This document shows positions 17,457 through 23,880 of a stretch of 39,125 nt of DNA, piece after piece. The position numbers and the translations under genes were made by a program. Numbering within the stretch: position 1 is the stretch's first letter; each line of letters begins with the position of its first letter. Below the pieces are notes generated by a model. That model had not been told where the DNA came from, did no database searches, and was given only the letters and a program-made list of their open reading frames with translations. The DNA is from Nitrospirales bacterium (GTDB lineage Bacteria > Nitrospirota > Nitrospiria > Nitrospirales > UBA8639), in assembly GCA_021604005.1 (NCBI GenBank), contig BQIV01000039.1:1-39125 (forward strand), read 5' to 3'.

Positions 17457-18371
17457 ATGGGAAAGTTGTTAGTAGTCGGTTCAATGGCATTCGATACAGT
17501 CCGTACACCATTTGGTGAAGCCAATGATGTCCTAGGAGGGTCCGCAACCTATTTTTCAACATCTGCAAGCTTTTTTACAGACGTGGACTTGATTGCCGTT
17601 GTGGGGGAAGACTTTCCGGAAGAGCATCTGGCTTTTTTACGAGAGCGTGGCATTAATCTGGATGGCTTAGAACGACGTGACGGAAAAACCTTTCGCTGGA
17701 AAGGTGAATACACCTACCAACTGAATGAAGCACACACACTCGAAACGCATCTCAATGTGCTGGAAACGTTTCGGCCGAAAATTCCGGAACAATATTGCCA
17801 ACCCAACATGCTGTTTCTTGGGAATATCGACCCAGACCTTCAAATGGATGTCCTCAATAAAGTGACACGGCCATCGATCGTCGCCTGTGATACCATGAAC
17901 TTTTGGATTGACGGGAAACGTGATGCACTCTGGAAAGTTTTAGAAAAGATTGATATTCTAATCATCAATGATGGGGAGGCCCGCGCGCTCGGAGAGGATT
18001 CGAATCTCGTTCAAGTCGCTAAACGTATTTTAGCGAAGGGGCCTAAGCACCTCATTATCAAACGCGGTGAGTACGGCGTCTTGATGTTTACCGGCAAGCA
18101 GGTGTTTGGGGCTCCGGCGTTTCCACTTGAGCAAGTGAAAGACCCAACAGGTGCTGGCGATACATTTGCCGGCGGGTTTATGGGGCACGTGGCTTCAACC
18201 GGAGACGTAACGGACGAAGGGTTACGACGGGCCATTATCTTTGGCAGCGTCATGGCCTCTTTCAATGTCGAAGCCTTTAGTTTGGATCGTCTTCGCCATT
18301 TAGACCGGAAACAGATTGACGAGCGGTTTCGAGAATTCAAACAACTAACTCATTTTGACGACCTTTCATAA
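17457..18371 (+). CDS. PfkB-family carbohydrate/nucleoside kinase
   Basis: This is a 304-residue ribokinase-fold protein. The N-terminal GGSATYFST segment and the C-terminal PfkB signature DPTGAGDTFAGGFMGHVAS are both present. The Asp of GAGD is the catalytic base, and IINDGEARAL is the mid-domain motif. The family phosphorylates sugars or nucleosides with ATP. Substrate cannot be read from sequence. The position immediately behind mtnP suggests a product of nucleoside salvage, such as adenosine or a ribose derivative, but this is inference. GAAGGAG precedes the ATG at good spacing. The gene is full length. Confidence 0.88.
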   Translation: MGKLLVVGSMAFDTVRTPFGEANDVLGGSATYFSTSASFFTDVDLIAVVGEDFPEEHLAFLRERGINLDGLERRDGKTFRWKGEYTYQLNEAHTLETHLNVLETFRPKIPEQYCQPNMLFLGNIDPDLQMDVLNKVTRPSIVACDTMNFWIDGKRDALWKVLEKIDILIINDGEARALGEDSNLVQVAKRILAKGPKHLIIKRGEYGVLMFTGKQVFGAPAFPLEQVKDPTGAGDTFAGGFMGHVASTGDVTDEGLRRAIIFGSVMASFNVEAFSLDRLRHLDRKQIDERFREFKQLTHFDDLS

Positions 18372-18464
18372 ATGCATTAACCCGTTCAGGTATGACTCGC
18401 CTGCTCCTCCCCTCGAGGAATCGGCCACATATACTGTTTCATATACACACCGTAAAGTCTCAAG

Positions 18465-19370
18465 ATGAGCAACCTTGATGAACCCACGATGGCCTCGTCC
18501 GACTCGATTGGGGTCTATCTTAAGAAAATTCGAGAAGCTCAAGGACTGAGCCTTGATCAGGTTGCCTCACTCACAAGAATTCAACCCAAGTTTCTGCAAG
18601 CCTTAGAAGATGAAGTATTTGAGCAATTACCCGAACGCGTCTTTACGCGGGGATTTGTTCGAACCTATGCGCGGTCATTGGGTATTAGTGAAGAAGACGC
18701 CCTCCGTCGATTCTCGGACAGTTCAAACGACTATTATCAGCAAGGACAAAAAGCCCAACATCAAGCGCAGCTCCAAATTCAAGAAGAAAAGCGTGGGAAG
18801 CTCAACCGGAATCTGGTTATTATTATTTCCATCATTATCCTGGTGGCCTTAGGATTCTTGCTCCCCAATCAACAGGAACACCCTCAACCACCCACCTCAC
18901 CGCCTGAGGAGGAACGTGCGGATTTCACACCTCCTGCGCAACCAACCTTGGAAACACCCGATGCACAGACAGAAGATACGGAACCTGAGCCTACGCGTCT
19001 GACAGAGACATCTTCCCCGGCCCAAGAGCCGCAATCCACTCTCAGCTCAGAACCTGTCAGCCCACCGGCCGCCGATCCAGAAACGACGCCAACGGAGGCG
19101 GTCCCGGCTGAGCCAGAGACAACAGCAACTGATCCGATTCGCCTTGAAATCCAAGCGACCCAACTCACCTGGGTTGTCGTCAAATCCGATAGCGACAGTC
19201 CGCAAGAAGCCCTCTTGCAACCTGGCCAAACAGCTACGTGGGAAGCACAACAGCAATTCACCCTCACCTTGGGCAATGCAGCCGGATCCATCGTCAAGCT
19301 TAATGGAGAACCTCGCGGACCATTCGGCAAACCCGGTCAAGTTGTACGAGAAGTTGTCTTAAAACCCTAA
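18465..19370 (+). CDS. rodZ: RodZ-like protein: N-terminal helix-turn-helix, one membrane helix, DUF4115 C-terminus
   Basis: This 301-residue protein starts with an HTH_25 domain (about 15-85) reading YLKKIREAQGLSLDQVASLT and then LPERVFTRGFVRTYARSLG. This is the membrane-linked helix-turn-helix of RodZ, which binds MreB. One transmembrane helix follows (about 112-130: NLVIIISIIILVALGFLL). A Pro/Glu/Thr-rich periplasmic linker (about 135-220) leads to a DUF4115 beta domain (about 225-301). That domain contains TQLTWVVVKSDSD and the LNGE..GPFG pattern. RodZ couples MreB to the elongation machinery. No MreB is in the window. The stop codon abuts the next ATG (TAAATG), so the cytochrome behind it is probably translationally coupled. 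Confidence 0.85.
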   Translation: MSNLDEPTMASSDSIGVYLKKIREAQGLSLDQVASLTRIQPKFLQALEDEVFEQLPERVFTRGFVRTYARSLGISEEDALRRFSDSSNDYYQQGQKAQHQAQLQIQEEKRGKLNRNLVIIISIIILVALGFLLPNQQEHPQPPTSPPEEERADFTPPAQPTLETPDAQTEDTEPEPTRLTETSSPAQEPQSTLSSEPVSPPAADPETTPTEAVPAEPETTATDPIRLEIQATQLTWVVVKSDSDSPQEALLQPGQTATWEAQQQFTLTLGNAAGSIVKLNGEPRGPFGKPGQVVREVVLKP

Positions 19371-19829
19371 ATGACGAGTCAGCGAACGAATCTCAGCATC
19401 AGCACGTTTTGTCTATACTGCACATTATTTGCTTTTAGCCCTGCCTTCGCCTTACCCCCGGAGCACAAACCCCTTAAACCTCGAGTCCCGATCCAGCATC
19501 GCGCCTACTACCGAAGCCTCCAGGCTCCGATGTATCAAGATTCCAAAAATGTCTCGAGTGAATTGCTTGAGGCCGGAGCAAGCATTTATCAGCGTATTTG
19601 CGTGAATTGTCATGGAGAAAGCGGCAAAGGCAACGGAATTTCGTCCGGATTTCTCCCAATTCTCCCTCGCGACTTCACCAATTGCCTCTTTCAACATAAG
19701 CGAACAGATGGCGAATTATTTTATGTCATTAAATTTGGGAGTTGGCCTATGCCCCCCATGGTTCCGACAATAACCGAAGACGAAGCTTGGACAGTGATTC
19801 CGTACCTGCGAACATTCTGTAAAAAGTAG
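19371..19829 (+). CDS. Small monoheme c-type cytochrome, paralogue 1
   Basis: This 152-residue protein has a signal peptide (through AFALPP, about residue 28). It carries one haem-binding CVNCH (Cys77, Cys80, His81) followed by GESGKGNG, the class I cytochrome c pattern. A Met in WPMPPMVP is a plausible axial ligand. It shares with the gene at 20086 the segments KPLKPRVP/DPLKPRVP, FTNC.F..KR.DGE.F.VIK and a terminal CKK, so the two are paralogues. It is a periplasmic electron carrier or sensor, and its partner is unknown. It begins directly at the end of the RodZ-like gene with no spacer or separate ribosome site. It therefore probably depends on upstream translation. Confidence 0.88.
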   Translation: MTSQRTNLSISTFCLYCTLFAFSPAFALPPEHKPLKPRVPIQHRAYYRSLQAPMYQDSKNVSSELLEAGASIYQRICVNCHGESGKGNGISSGFLPILPRDFTNCLFQHKRTDGELFYVIKFGSWPMPPMVPTITEDEAWTVIPYLRTFCKK

Positions 19830-19928
19830 GGTGGCCAATATCCCTCAATTTAATTACCTAGCTATATTTACCTTCTCAAATTAATTCAATCTTTATTCTT
19901 CATATGCACGTTGTCATGGGTTCTTACC

Positions 19929-19958
19929 TTGACAGCAAGAAAATATGGTTGATATATT
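19929..19958 (+). promoter_or_regulatory. Probable promoter of the second cytochrome gene
   Basis: TTGACA at 19929-19934 and TATATT at 19953-19958 are separated by 18 bases. The cytochrome ATG lies about 128 bp downstream, which leaves a fairly long leader. No riboswitch-like structure was recognised in the leader. Confidence 0.45.
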
Positions 19959-20085
19959 GCAAAGCCTGTGATTTTCTCACAACTTACGAAGTCTATCCCT
20001 CTAAGAACAGACTTTGTAGTGAAGTAAGATCATCTTATTGCCAACGTGGTTTCTATTTTTTAATGTTAAGTGTAAGGAGGCCTTC

Positions 20086-20547
20086 ATGAAGCTATTTTTG
20101 CGTGCGACTGTGCTCTTAACTGCTGTGCTGTTTCTCTCCGCAGGTATGGCCGTAGCTGGACCGGAAAAGGATCCGCTTAAACCTCGCGTTCCAGCCGCTG
20201 AACGGGGTAAGGCCAAAAAAATGAAAACAGATCTGTACAAGAAGGCCAAGAAAGCCTCGCCTGAAATCATTGCCGAGGGAAAGAAGATTTATGAAGGAAA
20301 AGGCACATGCGTCAACTGTCACGGTAAATCCGGCGCAGGGGACGGGCCAGCCGGAGCAGTCCTGACTCCAGGTCCTCGGAACTTCACGAATTGCAAGTTC
20401 CACAAGAAACGGAAAGATGGCGAAATGTTCTGGGTCATTAAGAACGGCAGTCCTGGAACCGGAATGGTCTCCCTGAACCCAAGCGCCATCAATGACGAAG
20501 AAACCTGGAAAGTCATTGCGTACGAGCGAAGCCTTTGCAAAAAGTAA
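20086..20547 (+). CDS. Small monoheme c-type cytochrome, paralogue 2
   Basis: This 153-residue protein has a signal peptide MKLFLRATVLLTAVLFLSAG, cleaved after VAG. One haem site CVNCH (Cys75, Cys78, His79) is followed by GKSGAGDGPAG. A very Lys-rich stretch precedes the haem motif. Two further cysteines lie in NFTNCKF and at the end (LCKK). They are conserved in the paralogue at 19371, which suggests a structural disulfide. GGAGG sits 6 bases before the ATG and decides the start over an upstream in-frame codon at 20038. The gene has its own promoter and ends in a strong terminator, so it is probably an independent and abundant transcript. The lysine richness suggests docking to an acidic partner, which is inference. 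Confidence 0.9.
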   Translation: MKLFLRATVLLTAVLFLSAGMAVAGPEKDPLKPRVPAAERGKAKKMKTDLYKKAKKASPEIIAEGKKIYEGKGTCVNCHGKSGAGDGPAGAVLTPGPRNFTNCKFHKKRKDGEMFWVIKNGSPGTGMVSLNPSAINDEETWKVIAYERSLCKK

Positions 20548-20621
20548 TCGAATTTTTCATCGAGAATAGAGCGACTGATACGATTCTCGATTGATTATTC
20601 TTTACGAAACACTTAAAAAAA

Positions 20622-20653
20622 CCCTGTCCAGAACAGCTGGACAGGGTTTTTTT
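20622..20653 (+). terminator. Rho-independent terminator after the second cytochrome gene
   Basis: A perfect 10-bp stem CCCTGTCCAG/CTGGACAGGG with a 5-nt loop AACAG is followed by seven T. A run of A precedes the stem, so it may work in both directions. It lies 74 bp after the stop codon. Confidence 0.92.
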
Positions 20654-20678
20654 ATCTGAGCTCAAGAAACGCCTGCTC

Positions 20679-20698
20679 ACCTGTCAATATTGACAGGT
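20679..20698. promoter_or_regulatory. Perfect 20-bp palindrome, probable operator
   Basis: The sequence ACCTGTCAATATTGACAGGT is a perfect inverted repeat with no loop. It is AT-centred and the half site is ACCTGTCAAT. It overlaps the -35 hexamer of the candidate promoter at 20690-20719, the classic place for a dimeric repressor site. No T-run follows, so it is not a terminator. The cognate regulator is not evident in the window. Confidence 0.55.
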
Positions 20699-20719
20699 CT
20701 CGAATTTCTTGACTACACT
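20690..20719 (+). promoter_or_regulatory. Candidate promoter overlapping the palindrome
   Basis: TTGACA at 20690-20695, an 18-base spacer and TACACT at 20714-20719. The -35 hexamer lies inside the right half of the palindrome. The MITE-like repeat at 20742-20837 separates this promoter from the next gene at 20869. Confidence 0.4.
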
Positions 20720-20741
20720 GTTTACAATATTTTTTTTGTAG

Positions 20742-20837
20742 TTATAGCCGTTTCAAATAATTTCCGCTGATTCAAACATGGTACCGCGCGAAGCTTGTGG
20801 TACCTTCCTGTTTGAAATGTATCTAGATTCGCTATAA
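20742..20837. repeat. MITE-like repeat, copy B (TATAGC-ended)
   Basis: This copy begins TTATAGCCGTTTCAAATA and ends TCTAGATTCGCTATAA. The ends form an imperfect inverted repeat: TATAGC on both strands, with GGTACC at the inner side of both arms. The core is shared with 295-378. It is non-coding and sits directly upstream of the small gene at 20869, so it may carry or disrupt that gene's promoter. Confidence 0.55.
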
Positions 20838-20868
20838 TCTTACAGTGAAAAGGGAGCACAACTTTCGT

Positions 20869-21081
20869 ATGACTAAATCCAAGACACGCTCGCTGGATGA
20901 AGATAGGAAAATTTTACAGACAAAGGTTCAAGAGCGGAGAACACACGATCAGAGTTCTCAGGGGGATCGAACAATTCGATCTCTTCGAAAACGCTTAAAG
21001 CGTATTCAACGAAAGGTTCGAGGCGTAAAGGCAAGAGAAGCCAAAGCGGCTGCTGCCAAAACACCTGCGGCAGAATCGTAA
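20869..21081 (+). CDS. Small very basic hypothetical protein
   Basis: This 70-residue protein is rich in Lys, Arg and Ala with a predicted helical middle (IRSLRKRLKRIQRKVRGVKA) and an Ala-rich tail. The composition suggests nucleic-acid or ribosome binding, but I recognise no family. An AGGGAG lies 14 bases before this ATG. A GTG at 20845 would add eight residues but would put that AGGGAG inside the gene. The gene follows the palindrome/promoter and MITE-like repeat. It is a plausible but unproven gene, and the frame is short enough that chance is possible. Confidence 0.45.
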   Translation: MTKSKTRSLDEDRKILQTKVQERRTHDQSSQGDRTIRSLRKRLKRIQRKVRGVKAREAKAAAAKTPAAES

Positions 21082-21268
21082 TACGGGATACCTGCTCGAT
21101 TCGGGCTTAACGACTTCACGTCCATTCCTTGATTTACTTGAGAGGGCGCCTACAAGTCGAGTACACATAACGTGGCTTCTGCGTTGGAACCCTATCGAGG
21201 TTCCCCTCACCAGGAAATCACACAACCTTGAATGCTTGAAACCGACAGCGTGAAGGAAGGAATGTTCA

Positions 21269-22126
21269 ATGAGTGACGAAGCAAAAGATTCACAAGACGA
21301 ACTAGAAACAACAGACGTTCGGACAGACCACATAGAGAGTGATGTGAGTGACGAATTTGTTGACGAAGTCGCTGACGCCGTAACCGCTGAGGACGAGACC
21401 CCACCCGTCGAAGCCAGCGCGACGGAAGAAGAAACCGCGGAAGAAGCCGAAGAGGAATTTGAAGAAGAGAAAGTTAAAGATGAAATTGATATCCAGATTG
21501 ACCTGCTGCAAGACACTGAGTGGGTCGTTCGCCAAGAAGCGGTCATTACCTTGGGCGAAATGGGTGATGAGCGCTGCATCGAACCGCTCGTCCGATGCTT
21601 GCGAGATGGAGATTGGCAGGTCCGGGAAGCCGCGGTCGAAGCCGTGGCGTTGATTGGGTCACCAGCGGTGGACATGTTACTGAGATATTTGCGGGATTGG
21701 GATGCACGAAAGCATGCGATCAAGGCCCTGGGCAAGATAAACGATGAACGCGTTCTGGATCCGCTAATTTCCATGCTGAAGAATGATGAATTTAAAGACG
21801 ACGCGACTCAAGCACTCGCTGACCTTGGACAGCCTGCGGTAGAAAAACTCATTGACGGACTCAATGATAAAGATGAATTTGTCAGAAAACAGGCGGTGAT
21901 TGCACTGGGAGAAATCAAAGATGCCGCAGCGGTTGACCCCCTCATTGAAAATCTCAAAAGTGATGATTGGTGGATTCGCCTGACCTCTGCGGCCGCACTA
22001 GAAAAGATTGGTGACGAACGGGGACGCGAGGCCATTAAACCATTACTCAAAGACCCGGATGTCGTCGTGCAAATGCGAATTGAACGAATGCTGAGTTCGT
22101 GGAAAAAACAATCGGTGAATGCGTAA
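21269..22126 (+). CDS. HEAT-repeat protein with acidic N-terminus
   Basis: This 285-residue protein has an N-terminal stretch of about 70 residues dominated by Glu, Asp, Ala and Thr, without a signal peptide. About six HEAT/PBS-lyase-type repeats of roughly 31 residues follow. Examples are EWVVRQEAVITLGEMGDERC, DWQVREAAVEAVALIGSPAV and EFVRKQAVIALGEIKDAAAV. Such alpha-solenoids are protein-interaction scaffolds or, in phycobiliprotein lyases, chromophore-handling proteins. No enzymatic motif is seen. GAAGGAAGGA precedes the ATG. It is a single gene that faces a minus-strand gene convergently. The partner is unknown. Confidence 0.85.
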   Translation: MSDEAKDSQDELETTDVRTDHIESDVSDEFVDEVADAVTAEDETPPVEASATEEETAEEAEEEFEEEKVKDEIDIQIDLLQDTEWVVRQEAVITLGEMGDERCIEPLVRCLRDGDWQVREAAVEAVALIGSPAVDMLLRYLRDWDARKHAIKALGKINDERVLDPLISMLKNDEFKDDATQALADLGQPAVEKLIDGLNDKDEFVRKQAVIALGEIKDAAAVDPLIENLKSDDWWIRLTSAAALEKIGDERGREAIKPLLKDPDVVVQMRIERMLSSWKKQSVNA

Positions 22127-22176
22127 AACAAGGCTGAGTGTTAACAGCAGCAGCGAAGGCTGAAGAAAGAGATGAC

Positions 22177-22197
22177 GGGCAGGCATTCTGTCTGCCC
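22177..22197. terminator. Possible hairpin between convergent genes
   Basis: A 6-bp stem GGGCAG/CTGCCC with a 9-nt loop lies between the HEAT-repeat gene and the convergent gene ending at 22207. No T-run follows on either strand, so termination activity is uncertain. Confidence 0.3.
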
Positions 22198-22206
22198 TGT
22201 AATAAA

Positions 22207-22647
22207 CTAAGGAAGTAGGGCGTCAAGCTTGGCCTGAGCCAGGTCAAGAGTATCTCGCGAGATACCCTCCCCTTTCGTCAGGCGCTGCTGCGCTTCAAGT
22301 ATTTCGTACATCAGTTCTTCAACGCGTTTTCCAACCTGTCCATCTCCCTCAGCCGCTTTGGCCTTCCCTAAATGTTCAAACGCGTGCCCTAACTCCTCAG
22401 CGGCACTTGTATATTGATGGTCGAGTAACTTCGATTTCCCTTCGATGAGCCGCGCCTTTGCTTGCAGGAATTCGCGACGTAACGAAAGCTTCTGATCCAA
22501 ACCAATCGTCTGCTCAATCACATCGCCAGACAATTCCCGAATCTTCTGCTTTATCTCATCGGGACGCTGCCCCGTGTAGTACCCCAGACTAAAGACGACG
22601 GCAAACGCGACCAAGAACAACAATATCTTCACAAGGCACCCCCGCAT
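22207..22647 (-). CDS. Hypothetical single-pass membrane/exported helical protein
   Basis: This 146-residue protein has an N-terminal hydrophobic segment (VKILLFLVAFAVVFSLGYYT) that is either an uncleaved anchor or a signal peptide. It is followed by a wholly helical, charged region of about 115 residues (IKQKIRELSGDVIEQ, LRREFLQAKARLIEGKSKLL). I know no family. The start could also be a GTG five codons downstream of the ATG, where GGGGGTG provides a ribosome site. The helical part resembles a TPR-free coiled coil. It lies about 155 bp downstream of another uncharacterised minus-strand gene, and the two may be co-transcribed. Confidence 0.65.
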   Translation of the reverse strand: MRGCLVKILLFLVAFAVVFSLGYYTGQRPDEIKQKIRELSGDVIEQTIGLDQKLSLRREFLQAKARLIEGKSKLLDHQYTSAAEELGHAFEHLGKAKAAEGDGQVGKRVEELMYEILEAQQRLTKGEGISRDTLDLAQAKLDALLP

Positions 22648-22802
22648 TACAGGACATTAGAGAAGCGTAACATCATGACGCTCCATGTGACACGCACGTG
22701 AGTTAGCGTTCGCATGAAATTTTGAGAGGAACTGTGTTGGGAACGGTCACAGAATGTGTGGGTTCACGGCATGCGTGAGACAGATAGATTTCGTTCGGAG
22801 CG

Positions 22803-23666
22803 TTACGCATGCCCAACGGGTTGATCCCCGCTTGCTTGCGCCAGCGATGCAACAACCGCAAACCGTTCACCGATAATGCGAGTGACGCGATTCATATGTT
22901 GAGCCAACTCCTTGGCTTCCTGTGGTTGAAGGTCACGCTGGAACTGCGGATGAATCCCCCACCATGAGTCAATTTCTTCTCCAGAGATTTTTGACATTAC
23001 ACGAACGAGGGTAATGACCTGAGCCTTTCCTGAACTTTCCTGAGAGGCTGCCTCAGATGAATCGGAGACCTTCTGGGCTTCCTGCGCTACAGGCTCTTCA
23101 CTCGTGGACTGCGATGATGCCGTTGTCGCATCCTCAAAAAGCTTGGTTAAGGCTGGAATAACGGAACTCGCGCATAAAATGGCCGAAGAAGTCAGTCCCT
23201 TATTCCCTGATGCCCCCATTTTCCCGGTAACACGTATCGCAAACGCTTGGAAAAATTCATCACGTTCTTTGCTTTCTTCGGTCACGACAAATTTATACCG
23301 CTCATAAATTTGCCGACTTTCGGAGACAGTCTTTCCAATCGCTAAGGTCACTTCCATTTCGTCAACTTCCGATGCGCTCATCGTCGGAGCCAAGGCCGTT
23401 CGCAATTGCGCCGTCACGGTATCTTCAAGGCTGTTCATAAACTCGCGTTGATCCTGAATTGGGATGTGGAACGCCGACAACCGATCAACTAAATTAAACT
23501 GGACCCGGAGAAACTCTAAATACACTTCCCATTCTTGCGTACGATTAAGTTTTAACGACAATTGCTGGTCACTGCGTTTCATCAACCCGACGGATTCACG
23601 GGCAACGCCAAGCATGGTAGAAGCCAGATCGTGCAATATCGGTCCAAACGTGTCTGTCGATTTCAT
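22803..23666 (-). CDS. Hypothetical cytoplasmic protein, function unknown
   Basis: This 287-residue protein has no signal peptide or membrane helix. The N-terminal 180 residues are amphipathic and mostly helical (LHDLASTMLGVARESVGLMK, YLEFLRVQFNLVDRLSAFHI). A Ser/Gln/Glu-rich linker (about 190-225) joins them to a short C-terminal domain (ITLVRVMSKISGEEIDSWWG..., then QHMNRVTRIIGERFAVVASL). AAGGCGG precedes the ATG. I do not recognise a family. Codon usage is in keeping with the core genome. It is divergent from the helicase gene, with a repeat-bearing gap between them. Confidence 0.65.
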   Translation of the reverse strand: MKSTDTFGPILHDLASTMLGVARESVGLMKRSDQQLSLKLNRTQEWEVYLEFLRVQFNLVDRLSAFHIPIQDQREFMNSLEDTVTAQLRTALAPTMSASEVDEMEVTLAIGKTVSESRQIYERYKFVVTEESKERDEFFQAFAIRVTGKMGASGNKGLTSSAILCASSVIPALTKLFEDATTASSQSTSEEPVAQEAQKVSDSSEAASQESSGKAQVITLVRVMSKISGEEIDSWWGIHPQFQRDLQPQEAKELAQHMNRVTRIIGERFAVVASLAQASGDQPVGHA

Positions 23667-23786
23667 AAGGCCGCCTTACATGGAGGATAATAAAAGAAAA
23701 GTATACCGCATACTTTCCAGACCTGTCCAAGGCCACTGACGATTCACGCCCATACATTGCAACCCCGGAACCCGTGTGCTAGAAAA

Positions 23787-23851
23787 ACGTATCTCGTCTG
23801 GGGAAAACGTGAAGCGTCATTCGTGAAGCGTGAAGTGCAAGACGGGAAACA
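23787..23851. repeat. Intergenic CGTGAAGCG/TATCTCGT-type repeat cluster
   Basis: This stretch contains ACGTATCTCGT (23787-23797), CGTGAAGCGT (23808-23817) and CGTGAAGCGTGAAG (23822-23835). The same words, in either orientation, recur at 27060-27145, 32690-32770 and 33485-33517. It is dispersed non-coding repeat DNA. It lies just before the helicase start and argues against the upstream GTG start at 23830. Confidence 0.5.
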
Positions 23852-23880
23852 AAAGACGAACGACGGTTTCACGCGCTATT

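Noticed and set aside
20038-20085. Upstream extension of the second cytochrome gene
   Set aside because: It would hide the GGAGG ribosome site inside the gene and place 16 residues before a complete signal peptide.
23830-23880. GTG start for the UvrD-type helicase
   Set aside because: The extra 17 codons consist largely of the CGTGAAGCG-type repeat.
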